A stretch of 64,000 bases of DNA from VXYL01 sp965203685. Lineage in GTDB: Bacteria; Pseudomonadota; Gammaproteobacteria; Pseudomonadales; Azotimanducaceae. The notes beneath the pieces were generated by a model, which did not search any database, had not been told where the DNA came from, and worked only from the letters and a program-made list of their open reading frames with translations. Made by a program: the position numbers and the translations under genes. Positions 52,959 through 61,592 of the stretch are shown in pieces (the stretch's first letter is position 1; each line of letters begins with the position of its first letter). The stretch is taken from contig OZ241908.1 of NCBI GenBank assembly GCA_965203685.1, positions 2,728,001 to 2,792,000 on the forward strand, given 5' to 3'.

Positions 52959-54700
52959 GGCTGATCCTCAACACGAACCGTCGGGCTCGACGGTTGCTGT
53001 AGCCGATGGTAGCGCCCGGTCGGCAAGGGGCCAAAGCGCGTCTCGGTGCCATCTGGCCAACGGACGTGGACGGTCTGCGGCGTGGCATCTGCGGCGCGGC
53101 CGAAAACTATGCGTGGGTCGTTGGCCGACGCATAGCTGCCATCGGTCGCCGCGCGGCGACGTGGACACGGGCTCGATTGGAGCCAAACCTCCGCGCCGAC
53201 GGCCGTCTCGCCATGCCGGCCACGCAAGTCCACGCCGAGCCATGACGCACTGGCCGCGTTGCGGTAGATGCGTGCCGCTCCGCGGTTGTTGGCGGTCACC
53301 AAGTCCACGTCGCCGTCGTTGTCGAGATCCGCGAAGGCGACGCCGCGGCTCACCTCGAGGGCACCGAACGCCGATTCATCGGGGACTTCGGAATAGCGGC
53401 CGCGACCGTTGTTGAGCCAAAGCTGGTTGCGCTGGCGCAACGGATACACGTCACCCGCCTCCCGCAACGCCGCGATGGCCGAAACGGCGCCGTTGGCGCT
53501 GAACAGGTCGAGGTCACCATCGTTGTCGGCATCGAACCAACCGGTGCCGAACCCTGTGAACGGGCCGCTCGACGCCGCGAGGCCCGCCTGGTTGCTTGAG
53601 TCGCTGAACCATTCGCCCTGGTTGACGTACAAGGTGTTGGTCTCCGTCGCCAAATGCGTCACGAACAGGTCCACGTCGCAGTCCGCGTCGAAATCCTCGG
53701 CGTCGACGCCCATGCCGGCCTCAGCCGCACCGTTGCCGTTGACGGCGACAAAGGCGAGCGCGGCACCGTCCTCGAAACGGCCGTCCCCTTGGTTCAGCCA
53801 AAGGAAGTTCGCGGCACCGTCGTTGGCGACGTAGAAATCCACGGTGCCGTTGGCATCGAAGTCGTGCGCGACCACGCCGAGACCGGGCCCCGCGACGCCG
53901 TTGATTCCCGCGGCATCGCTGATGTCGTCGAAGCCTCCGTCGCCCCGGTTGCGGTACAGGCGATCCGCCACCGGCGCGTAGCTAGACGGCGCGCAATAGG
54001 CGGCCCGCGACGCGATGTCGCGGCACACCTTGTTCTTCTCGATCGAGTAGTCGAGGTAATTCACGACATAGAGATCAAGGAGGCCGTCGCCATCGATGTC
54101 GGCCCAACTTGCGCTCACGGACCATTCGGGTGCCCCCAATCCGGCTTTACCCGTGATGTCCCGGAAGCGGCCGTCGCCCAAGTTCTCAAACAGGCGGTTC
54201 GGGCCGAAGTTCGCAACGAAGACATCCGCGTCGCCGTCGTTGTCGATGTCGCCGGTCGCGACCCCCATGCCGTACTCGATCGAGTGGACGCCGGAGGCAT
54301 CGGTGACATCCTCGAAACGCAAGACGCCGCCGCTGCTCGCGTTCCGGAACAGGCGATCGTTGGGCAAGCCTTCGGCGCGGTCGACCAGCGGCCCACCTTG
54401 GACGAGCCAGATGTCCAGCCGCCCGTCGCCGTCGAAGTCCAAAACGCCGACGCCCGCGCCCACCGTCTCCACGATCCAGCGCGAGCCGATCATGCCGTTG
54501 ATGTGCTCGAAGTCGACGCCGGCCTGGGCCGCGACCTCGGCAAATCGGGGCTCCGCGAGTCCAGCCATGCAGAAAACGGCAGACAACGCCGCCCCGGCTA
54601 CGCGGAAACGTCGATTTCCTACGAGCCGGATAAGGCGCAGCCCCGGCTCGCCGAGCCGGCGGGCGAATGTCTCTAAGGCCTCCTGCGGCCAATGCCTCAA
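52955..54700 (-). CDS. CRTAC1 family FG-GAP/ASPIC repeat protein
   Basis: A 581-residue exported protein of the CRTAC1 type. It has a probable signal/anchor near residues 30-50, then about seven FG-GAP/VCBS repeats, each with a calcium-loop motif such as D-F-D-G-D-G-R-L-D, D-I-D-N-D-G-D-A-D and D-L-D-N-D-G-D-V-D, and a C-terminal ASPIC/UnbV region with D-G-x-Y-x-S-x-x-x-x-R-x-x-F-G-like sequence near 525. These proteins form calcium-stabilised beta propellers on the cell surface; role unknown. First gene of a pair with the amidase. Confidence 0.88.
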   Translation of the reverse strand: MRHWPQEALETFARRLGEPGLRLIRLVGNRRFRVAGAALSAVFCMAGLAEPRFAEVAAQAGVDFEHINGMIGSRWIVETVGAGVGVLDFDGDGRLDIWLVQGGPLVDRAEGLPNDRLFRNASSGGVLRFEDVTDASGVHSIEYGMGVATGDIDNDGDADVFVANFGPNRLFENLGDGRFRDITGKAGLGAPEWSVSASWADIDGDGLLDLYVVNYLDYSIEKNKVCRDIASRAAYCAPSSYAPVADRLYRNRGDGGFDDISDAAGINGVAGPGLGVVAHDFDANGTVDFYVANDGAANFLWLNQGDGRFEDGAALAFVAVNGNGAAEAGMGVDAEDFDADCDVDLFVTHLATETNTLYVNQGEWFSDSSNQAGLAASSGPFTGFGTGWFDADNDGDLDLFSANGAVSAIAALREAGDVYPLRQRNQLWLNNGRGRYSEVPDESAFGALEVSRGVAFADLDNDGDVDLVTANNRGAARIYRNAASASWLGVDLRGRHGETAVGAEVWLQSSPCPRRRAATDGSYASANDPRIVFGRAADATPQTVHVRWPDGTETRFGPLPTGRYHRLQQPSSPTVRVEDQP

Positions 54701-54828
54701 GGTGGACTCCGACGCTCCCAGCGAGACTTGCTATGGTACTTTCCAGCCATGTCCACGAAAGCCACATCGTCCCGAGGTCGATGTTGGCCCAACGTCACCG
54801 ACCTTCCCCGCCGGGGCCGTCTACGGTT

Positions 54829-54834
54829 TACACT
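54829..54834 (+). promoter_or_regulatory. possible -10 box before the rraA-like gene
   Basis: TACACT lies 48 bp before the ATG at 54882 in the 181-bp divergent gap. The -35 region is GC-rich and poor, so this is weak. Confidence 0.3.
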
Positions 54835-54881
54835 GCGTCATCGAATCCTCATCCACTCAACCGCAAAGTTAAGGGAGCCCC

Positions 54882-55574
54882 ATGTCCGAACATCCAGCCG
54901 AGCTGCTTGAGCAACTTCGCACTATCGACACGCCCACGGTCTGCAACGCCCTCGAATCGTGTGCCTCGCACAGGCGTGGCTACGGCTACACCGTTGAACC
55001 ACTGGTGTGCACCCGCCCCGAACTCGGCGTCATGGTCGGCTACGCACGCACGGCGACGATTCGCGCACAGCACCCGGCGGACCGTCGCAATCAGCCTGGC
55101 GACTACTACGACTACATCGACAACGGCGGGCCGAAGCCGTCGGTGTCCATCATCCAGGACCTCGATGGGGACTCGCGGGGCTACGGATCGTTCTGGGGCG
55201 AAGTGAACAGCAACATCCACAAGGGGCTCGGATGCCTTGGCGTCATCACCGACGGCAGCGTTCGCGACCTTCCCGACGTCGCTGCGGGCTTCCAGATGAT
55301 GGCGGACCGCATCGGCCCTTCGCACGCCTTCGTGCACGTCGTCTCGTTCGGGGGCGTGGTCAGCGTCTGCGGCATGCAGGTTGCCGACGGCGACCTGATC
55401 CACGCCGACCAGCACGGCGCCGTGGTCATCCCGCACGATGTCGCGGACAAAGTGATGGACGCCGCGGCCGCGATCGCGCGCCGGGAAGGGGTCATCATCA
55501 AGGCCGCGCAACAGCCCGGTTTCAACATCGACAAGCTGCGCGAAGCCCAAGGCAACGCCGCCGAGATTCACTGA
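54882..55574 (+). CDS. RraA family protein (HMG/CHA aldolase-like)
   Basis: A 230-residue RraA-like protein. The family's ligand/metal site is visible as G-V-I-T-D-G-S-V-R-D near residue 125, and the N-terminal I-D-T-P-T-V-C-N-A-L matches. RraA homologues are metal-dependent 4-hydroxy-4-methyl-2-oxoglutarate/oxaloacetate-type lyases or, in E. coli, RNase E regulators; the aldolase role is more likely here. AAGGGAG precedes the ATG. The thioredoxin-fused gene begins 14 bp downstream, suggesting one operon with the selenoprotein gene. Confidence 0.88.
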   Translation: MSEHPAELLEQLRTIDTPTVCNALESCASHRRGYGYTVEPLVCTRPELGVMVGYARTATIRAQHPADRRNQPGDYYDYIDNGGPKPSVSIIQDLDGDSRGYGSFWGEVNSNIHKGLGCLGVITDGSVRDLPDVAAGFQMMADRIGPSHAFVHVVSFGGVVSVCGMQVADGDLIHADQHGAVVIPHDVADKVMDAAAAIARREGVIIKAAQQPGFNIDKLREAQGNAAEIH

Positions 55575-55588
55575 CCGGACTCATACCA

Positions 55589-57145
55589 GTGGCCGCCCTA
55601 CCCGCGTTCTCCCTTGCAGACCCGTCGGGAACGGATCACTCCTTCCCGACCGGCTCGCCCGCGGTCGTCACGTTCGTCAAGGAAGACTGTCCCACCTGCA
55701 ACCTCGTTATGCCGCTGCTCGACGCTCTGCAAGCCAGTGGCGACGTACCGGTACTCGCAGCGGGACAGACCGCGGACGGCAACCAGGTACTGATCGACCG
55801 GCACGAACCCACCTTCCCGTTGCTCGACGACTCGATCCTCAAGGTCTCGTTCGCCTACGACGTGGAGACGGTACCGCTGGTGCTGCTCGCGGACGCGGAC
55901 GGCACCGAGTTGGATCGGCTGGTCGGCTTTGACCGTGGCGAGTGGCAGGCGTTTTTCGCGAGCCACGCACCGAACGCAGCAGTGGACTGGGACGCCTATC
56001 CGAAGTGGCGACCCGGATGCGGTTCGCTGACCCAGGATCCGATCATCGCCGAACGGCTGCGGGCCGAGTCGGAGAACAGTCCGCTGCGGGCGCGGCGGAT
56101 CGACATCGCGCCGAGCGACGACGTCCACGAGTTCATGTTCGACCAAGGCTTCACCGACGGGTTGCCCGTCGTGCCGCCCACGCCAGAGCGCGTACTGCGA
56201 ATGCTCTCGGGCACAAGTCGCTCAAGCCAGGACGTGGTCGCCGAGATCCCGCCCAACTACGCACCCGCAACGGTTGAGAAGATCGCCGTCAATTCCGTGT
56301 TGGCCGGCTGCCGTCCCGAGTACCTGCCGATCATCATCGCGGCCATCGAGGCCATCTGCACGAAGCAATTCAACATCCACGGCGTCAACGCCACGACCAT
56401 GGGCGCATCGCCCGTGCTGGTGGTCAACGGACCTATTCGCGAGCGCATCGGCATGAACATGCGCCTAGGCGTCCTAGGCCAAGGGACCCGTGCGAATGCG
56501 GCGATCGGCCGCGCGGTACGCCTGGCGGTGCGCAACATCGGTGGCGCCAAGCCCGGTGGCACGGAACGGTCAACGCTGGGCAACCCGATGAAGTTCACGA
56601 TGTGCTTCCCGGAGTGGGAAGAGCGTAGCCCGTGGGACGCGATGCACGTGGAGCGCGGATTCGACGCGGACGACTCCGTGGTGACCGCGTTCGCCATGAC
56701 CAGTGGACCGGCGCTGTGCGTCGATCAGTCGTCGCGAACGGCGCGGCAGCTTGCGGGCAGTTTCGCCTTGTCCATGGAAGCCGCTCAGCACGTCCGCGCA
56801 CACGGTGCGAGCGATGCGTTGCTGGTCGTGTGCCCGGAACACGTCGACACGTTGTGGCGAGACCAGTTCTCCAAGGACGACATCCGCGAGCATGTTCAGC
56901 ACGTCACCGCACGCCCGCTATCTGACCTCGTCTCCGATGACGACACCGGCGGCGGCATCCCGCGCGATCGCTTCGATGCCATGGACGAAGACCGCCGCAA
57001 TCGGCGCATGCCGAAATTCGCATCGAAGGACAACATCCACATAGTCGTTGCCGGCGCCGAGGCCGGCAAGTTTTCCGGCGTTTTCCACGGCTGGGCTGGA
57101 GGCGAGATCGGCTCCATTCCAGTGTCACGCAAAATTGAGGATTGA
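55589..57145 (+). CDS. thioredoxin-fold protein fused to a large uncharacterised domain, UGSC-associated
   Basis: A 518-residue protein. The first ~125 residues are a thioredoxin-like domain with the redox motif C-P-T-C (about residues 31-34) and the cis-Pro region V-E-T-V-P-L-V-L-L. The rest (about 180-518) is a domain I recognise only by recurring motifs: F-T-D-G-L-P-V-V-P-P-T-P-E-R-V near 190, E-K-I-A-V-N-S-V-L-A-G-C-R-P-E-Y near 232 and G-Q-G-T-R-A-N-A near 295. From memory such proteins lie beside UGSC-family genes in other phyla. GTG 55589 is the first plausible start after the rraA-like stop; its ribosome site is weak. Confidence 0.78.
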   Translation: MAALPAFSLADPSGTDHSFPTGSPAVVTFVKEDCPTCNLVMPLLDALQASGDVPVLAAGQTADGNQVLIDRHEPTFPLLDDSILKVSFAYDVETVPLVLLADADGTELDRLVGFDRGEWQAFFASHAPNAAVDWDAYPKWRPGCGSLTQDPIIAERLRAESENSPLRARRIDIAPSDDVHEFMFDQGFTDGLPVVPPTPERVLRMLSGTSRSSQDVVAEIPPNYAPATVEKIAVNSVLAGCRPEYLPIIIAAIEAICTKQFNIHGVNATTMGASPVLVVNGPIRERIGMNMRLGVLGQGTRANAAIGRAVRLAVRNIGGAKPGGTERSTLGNPMKFTMCFPEWEERSPWDAMHVERGFDADDSVVTAFAMTSGPALCVDQSSRTARQLAGSFALSMEAAQHVRAHGASDALLVVCPEHVDTLWRDQFSKDDIREHVQHVTARPLSDLVSDDDTGGGIPRDRFDAMDEDRRNRRMPKFASKDNIHIVVAGAEAGKFSGVFHGWAGGEIGSIPVSRKIED

Positions 57146-57146
57146 G

Positions 57147-57189
57147 CGGGCCGCTACGCGGCCCGTTGCGAGTCTGCTTCGCAGACTCG
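57147..57189. repeat. two consecutive perfect hairpins before the selenoprotein gene
   Basis: CGGGCCGC-TAC-GCGGCCCG (57147-57165) is directly followed by CGAGTCTGC-TTC-GCAGACTCG (57169-57189). The first starts one base after the upstream stop and the second ends 31 bp before the ATG at 57220. No T run follows, so they are not ordinary terminators; they may cut or stabilise the mRNA between the two genes. Confidence 0.9.
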
Positions 57190-57219
57190 GTCCGCAAGGC
57201 AACAGACAGAGGAGCAACC

Positions 57220-57738
57220 ATGACTACCATTCTCGACCCAACGGATGAACGGATACCCATAGCGAGGTCGATCACGCCACGCCCGGAGGCGATCACCGGC
57301 AACGTGGCACTGCTCGACATCTCCAAGCCCCGCGGCAACGTGCTGCTCGACCGCCTGGAACAGCGCTTGGCCGAGCGCCTCCCCGGCGTCACGGTGAACC
57401 GCTACGCCAAGCCGACGTTCACCAAGCCCGCGCCGGAGACGCTCCGACAAGACATCAAGGCCGGCAACGACTTCGTCATCGAGGCATTGGCCGACTGAGG
57501 CTCCTGTACCACGTGCAGTTTGCATGACACGGTATGGTTCGAGATTCAGGGCGTGCCCGCGGTGAGCATCGCTTCGTCGGAGTTCGAGGACGCGGCAGCG
57601 ACGCAGGCCAGCATGCTGGGCATGGACGACGCCAAGCGCGTATTCGTCCCGCATCCCATCCAGGACGCGAACGACCAGGAGATGCAGGCGAAAGCCGACG
57701 CGTGCGTTGACGCGGTGATCAGGGCCTTGACAGCCTAG
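57220..57738 (+). CDS. UGSC family selenoprotein with in-frame UGA (Sec93)
   Basis: Read as ordinary code this region breaks into a 92-residue frame ending at TGA 57496-57498 and a second open frame in the same phase to TAG 57736. Joined through the TGA they form one 172-residue protein of the UGSC family: I-L-D-P-T near the start, V-A-L-L-D-I-S-K-P-R-G-N near residue 30, K-P-A-P near 68, then U-G-S-C-T-T-C-S-L-H-D at 93-103 and a conserved-looking P-H-P near the end. In Cys homologues the UGA position is Cys. A SECIS-like hairpin begins six bases after the UGA. ATG 57220 follows AGAGGAG. The role is probably redox or metal/organic thiol chemistry, but unknown. No sel genes are in the window. 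Confidence 0.88.
57504..57537 (+). promoter_or_regulatory. bacterial SECIS-like element after the UGA
   Basis: A stem-loop inside the selenoprotein gene: outer stem CTGTACC (57504-57510) with GGTATGG (57531-57537), a one-against-four internal loop, and inner stem CGTGCA (57512-57517) with TGCATG (57521-57526), closed by loop GTT. The apical loop begins with G-U and starts 20 nt after the UGA, both fitting the known rules for bacterial SECIS hairpins read by SelB. A competing hairpin (57504-57518, loop CAC) also exists. Confidence 0.72.
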
Positions 57739-57755
57739 GTCCGATTCAAAAGGAC

Positions 57756-57773
57756 GCGGGCCTCCCGGCCCGC
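57756..57773. repeat. GC hairpin after the selenoprotein gene
   Basis: GCGGGCC-TCCC-GGCCCGC forms a perfect 7-bp stem 18 bp after the selenoprotein stop. It is followed by AAAG rather than a T run. About 25 bp further on, a partial copy of the GGCGGACGCGAACGGC repeat family (near 57796-57820) precedes the TonB receptor gene. Confidence 0.75.
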
Positions 57774-57833
57774 AAAGAACGTCGTACCCGTCCGCGATGG
57801 CGGGCGCGAACGGCGAGCCGAGGTGGGCACCGT

Positions 57834-60026
57834 ATGAACATGAAACAGAAAGCACCGACCCTCAAACGCTTAGGCGCGACCGTCGCCGCGGCTGTGTTCG
57901 CCGTTTCCGGCGGGGCCGAGCTAGCGGCTGCGGAGCCAGCCGAGGACGATCTGATCGAAGAGATCATCGTCACCGCGAACAAGCGTTCGCAGTCGGTCCA
58001 GGATGTCGCCGGTTCCTTAAGCGTGCTCGGGGCGGGGGCCCTCGATGCGCAAGGCATCAAGGACATGTACGACATCCAGCTCGCGGTCCCGAGCCTGCAC
58101 TTCGGGCCGCAGCTCGGCAACCAGAAAATCACCATCCGCAGCATTAGCGAGTTCAATAGGCAGCCGGGCGTGGCGGTCAGCCTCGACGGCATCTACCAGT
58201 CCAGGAGTTCCACGTCGCACCTCTATCAACTGGATCTCGAGCGCATAGAGGTGCTGCGCGGGCCCCAGGGGACCCTCTACGGGCGCAACTCGAACGGCGG
58301 AGCGGTCAACTTCATTTCGGCAGCGCCTACCCGAGAGGCCGAAGGGATGCTCCGCGTCGGTTACGCGCAGTACGACGAAACCAAGATCCAGGCGGTCTAC
58401 AGCGGGCCGATCGGCGACCGGGTGGCATTCCGGATCGCCGCGGATCGCTTGGACCGCGGCGAGGGCTGGGTCGAGAACCTGGTGCCCGGTGGCAAAAACC
58501 TGATGCGGGGCGAGTCCGGCAACGTTCGGCTCAAGCTGGCTGCCGAACCCACGGAGACGGTCTCCGTGGACCTCATGTACGTCAAGAGCACGACCAAGGG
58601 TCCGCACGAGCACCTGAGCTGGGTCACGTTCGATCCGGCACTGGCCGTGGCGGGGGGCACTCCCCAACTCACCACCGCGGCCAAGACTTTCGAGCCGCTC
58701 AAAACCCACGTCAACCCCGTGAATGATTCGGACCGCGACTTTGAGCTGGTTGGGCTGACCTTCGAGTGGGACATGGGATGGGCAACGCTCAAGTCCATCA
58801 CGGCGCAGCAGAACTTCGACGACTTCGTAGTGGCCGACCGGGACCTCACAGATGTGCCCCTCTTCGACATCTGGGACAGATCGACCATCGACACGTTCAC
58901 CCAGGAGATCAACGTCCTCGGCAGCAGCGACAGGCTGGATTGGGTTCTGGGCGCCTTCTTCTTGCAGGAAGAGTGGGACCGTCACATCGTCTTCAACAAC
59001 GCGCTTCCCGTGTTCGGTTTTCCCGTGCCGAGCCAGTTCGTCTTCTCGCAACCGATTATGGACACGGACTCCTTGTCCTGGTTCCTCGACGCGACCTGGG
59101 AGGTCACCGACCGTACGCGTGTGAGCGCAGGCGTGCGCCGCACGGAAGACGAGATTGACGAGTATCACGTCAACGAGGGTCGTTTACCGCTATTCAATCT
59201 CACGATCCCGTTCTGCGACAAGGCCGAGCAACTGGACTGGGGTGCGACGACGATCAGGGTCGTAGGTCAGTACGACGTCAACGACAGCGGTAACGTCTAT
59301 GTCTCCTATACGGAAGGCTACAAGGCGGGCGGGGTCGCCCCGGTCGAATGCAACGTCCCCTACGAACCGGAAACCGTCGATGCCTACGAGGTGGGTTACA
59401 AGGCGACGTTCGCCGGGAGCACCACGCTGAGTGCGGCCGCCTTCTATTACGACTACTCAGACTTCCAAGTGTCTCAGATCATCGGCATCAGCCCGGTCAC
59501 GCGCAATGCGCGCGATGCGGAGGTCCGCGGCCTCGAACTGGAACTGTCGTCCACCGTGAACGAGAACTGGATGGTGTCCGGGGCTGTCGCGCTCCTCGAC
59601 ACCGAGTATGGTGACTTCATCAATCTCGATGGCCTGCAGGCCGAGCTAGGCTTTCAGAACAACAAGGGGAACCCGCTCAACAATGCGCCGAAAACCAGCC
59701 TCAATCTGGGGGTCGCGTATACCACCCCGGTGCAGTGGGGCGGACGCCTGACGCTGCGTGCCGATGCGGCGTACCGGTCGCGCACGTACTTCCGGGAGTT
59801 CAAGAACAAGCTGGACTCGCAAGGCGCCTATACGGTGGTCAACCTGAACGCCAACTGGGAGAGCGAGGATCGGACGTGGGCAGGGCGTCTATTCGCCCGG
59901 AACGCGACCGACGAGGCGTACATCCTCTACATCCTGGGATCTTCCGGGGTCGGCGCGAGATACGGCAGCTGGGGCCCGGCGCGACAGGTGGGCCTGGAAG
60001 TGACACGGCGGTTCGGTGCGCGCTAA
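57834..60026 (+). CDS. TonB-dependent outer membrane receptor
   Basis: A 730-residue TonB-dependent receptor. A signal peptide (about residues 1-32) is followed by a TonB box-like acidic segment E-E-I-I-V-T-A-N-K-R (about 42-51), the plug domain with G-R-N-S-N-G-G-A-V-N near 150 and a 22-strand type barrel ending in the usual aromatic-basic C-terminus (V-T-R-R-F-G-A-R). It imports a substrate across the outer membrane using TonB; ligand unknown. ATG 57834 follows GAGGTGGG. It starts 95 bp after the selenoprotein gene, so cotranscription is possible. Confidence 0.92.
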   Translation: MNMKQKAPTLKRLGATVAAAVFAVSGGAELAAAEPAEDDLIEEIIVTANKRSQSVQDVAGSLSVLGAGALDAQGIKDMYDIQLAVPSLHFGPQLGNQKITIRSISEFNRQPGVAVSLDGIYQSRSSTSHLYQLDLERIEVLRGPQGTLYGRNSNGGAVNFISAAPTREAEGMLRVGYAQYDETKIQAVYSGPIGDRVAFRIAADRLDRGEGWVENLVPGGKNLMRGESGNVRLKLAAEPTETVSVDLMYVKSTTKGPHEHLSWVTFDPALAVAGGTPQLTTAAKTFEPLKTHVNPVNDSDRDFELVGLTFEWDMGWATLKSITAQQNFDDFVVADRDLTDVPLFDIWDRSTIDTFTQEINVLGSSDRLDWVLGAFFLQEEWDRHIVFNNALPVFGFPVPSQFVFSQPIMDTDSLSWFLDATWEVTDRTRVSAGVRRTEDEIDEYHVNEGRLPLFNLTIPFCDKAEQLDWGATTIRVVGQYDVNDSGNVYVSYTEGYKAGGVAPVECNVPYEPETVDAYEVGYKATFAGSTTLSAAAFYYDYSDFQVSQIIGISPVTRNARDAEVRGLELELSSTVNENWMVSGAVALLDTEYGDFINLDGLQAELGFQNNKGNPLNNAPKTSLNLGVAYTTPVQWGGRLTLRADAAYRSRTYFREFKNKLDSQGAYTVVNLNANWESEDRTWAGRLFARNATDEAYILYILGSSGVGARYGSWGPARQVGLEVTRRFGAR

Positions 60027-60045
60027 GTAAGTGAAGCGGTAAACC

Positions 60046-61539
60046 CTACTTACACGCAAAGCTCGCTTCGTCGTCGGGGTCTCCCTTGCCCCGATACGAC
60101 GCGATCTGCGGATAGGGGCAGATGGGTCGCGTTCTGGACGTCCCACCGCTTTCGTCGAGCTGCAACGATACGAGTCGTTCAGGCGCTTTGCCGTCCTCGA
60201 CCCAAGCGCGAATTGCCTCGAGCCAATCTGCCCGGTCCGGTGCGGGTCCGCCGCCACAGTGGAACATGCCTGGCAACATGTAGAGTCTCGAGTATTCGTG
60301 GGCGTCGGGATCGGCTGCCGTCAACTTGTCGTAATAGTCAACGGTTCCGAGCGCCGTGATCAGGTGATCGGACCATCCGGTCCAGAAGATGATCTTGCCA
60401 TCGCGCTTCTTGAACTCGGACAGATCCGTGCTGGTGGCATCGAGCATCGCGCTGACCTTCGCAACGTCTTGCTTCCAGTTCGCGAAATCGTACTCCGTGT
60501 AGTCCCACTGCGGATCGCTGAAGACGAAGTTCTGGTAGAAGTCGATGGCGAATTCACTGCGGGGGCTCAACCCGTCGCCGACGACGATCGATCGGTCCCA
60601 GCCTCCCGGATTGTGCTCGCCACCGTAGGGAAAGCCCGCAAAGATCCGTCGGCCGTCGATGGTCGGCGCATCGTAGATGGCCTTGATCGCGGCGAGTTGC
60701 TTCGTCGTCACGCAATCGGCGCGTGCATTGCCTTCGCATTTCGGCAGGTCGTCCGGCTCGAACGGACAGTCGCGCGGATCGGTCAGAATGCCATCGGCAA
60801 CCCCGTCGCGCGCATCGCACGCAGCAATGATCGCCGTACCCAGGAGTTCCAGGTTCGCATCGGTCAGAACGGGGCCTCCCGTGTCTCCATCGGGATGCGT
60901 TTTTTGCACGGTCCGGACTTGCCCGCCGGTGAATCCGGCCCAGTCGTAGGCGGGCGCGCCGGCGACGAGCCCGTCGAAGTCTTCTGGATAGCGCTGGGTC
61001 TCCATCATCGCTTGGCCGCCGCCGCGCGAGCAGCCCACGAAATACGAATATTCGGGCGCACGCGCGTAGTAACGCTCGATGATCGCTTTGGCGGTAACGG
61101 CGGTGAGATGGACGGCGCGATGGCCGAAGTTCTCTTGTCGCTCGACGTTGTTCAATGCCCAATCGCCGTCGACCATCGTGCTGACGTGGCCAGTGTCGGT
61201 GCCGACCGTCGCATAGCCGCGTTCGAGCGCTCCGGGGCCGTAGCCGTAGGCGAGCGCCTGGTTCTGAATCGAGCCGACGTAAGCGCCGCCCCCGCCCATC
61301 ATGAAGCGGCCATTCCAATCGTTGGGCAGTAGCAGCTCGAAGTTGATCTCCTTTTCTATGACGCCCGCGACTTTGCAGTGCGGGGTGCCGGCGTCCACCT
61401 TTTCGGTCGTTTTGATCCGCACATCCTGCAGCATGAACGAGGCGAGGTTGGCGCATGCTTCGTCGGCCTTCGACTGGCCGGCCACAAGCGCCAAGGCACT
61501 TACCGTGATTCCCGCCGTCACCCAACGGATCGAGCTCAT
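60046..61539 (-). CDS. tannase/feruloyl esterase family hydrolase, exported
   Basis: A 497-residue alpha/beta hydrolase of the tannase/feruloyl esterase family. A signal peptide (about residues 1-25) precedes the mature protein. The nucleophile motif G-C-S-R-G-G-G-Q near residue 173 has the Cys next to the Ser that bonds to the C-terminal Cys in H-C-G-G-G near 435, a family trait; the acid D-A-H-E-Y block and the His are near 420-435. It should cleave aromatic acid or similar esters outside the cytoplasm. It faces the TonB receptor tail to tail. Confidence 0.9.
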   Translation of the reverse strand: MSSIRWVTAGITVSALALVAGQSKADEACANLASFMLQDVRIKTTEKVDAGTPHCKVAGVIEKEINFELLLPNDWNGRFMMGGGGAYVGSIQNQALAYGYGPGALERGYATVGTDTGHVSTMVDGDWALNNVERQENFGHRAVHLTAVTAKAIIERYYARAPEYSYFVGCSRGGGQAMMETQRYPEDFDGLVAGAPAYDWAGFTGGQVRTVQKTHPDGDTGGPVLTDANLELLGTAIIAACDARDGVADGILTDPRDCPFEPDDLPKCEGNARADCVTTKQLAAIKAIYDAPTIDGRRIFAGFPYGGEHNPGGWDRSIVVGDGLSPRSEFAIDFYQNFVFSDPQWDYTEYDFANWKQDVAKVSAMLDATSTDLSEFKKRDGKIIFWTGWSDHLITALGTVDYYDKLTAADPDAHEYSRLYMLPGMFHCGGGPAPDRADWLEAIRAWVEDGKAPERLVSLQLDESGGTSRTRPICPYPQIASYRGKGDPDDEASFACK

Positions 61540-61592
61540 ATCCCCTCCGGCTTGTCAGTCCACGATAGGCGGTAAGAACCTCGTTATCGAGG

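Noticed and set aside
57142..57738. Two separate genes, or a nonsense-broken pseudogene, at the TGA of 57496
   Set aside because: Both halves are in the same phase, there is no ribosome site for the second half, the join falls exactly on the U-G-S-C motif, and a SECIS-like hairpin follows.
57756..57773. Rho-independent terminator after the selenoprotein gene
   Set aside because: The stem is strong, but it is followed by AAAG and not by a T run; it fits the palindromic repeats seen elsewhere.
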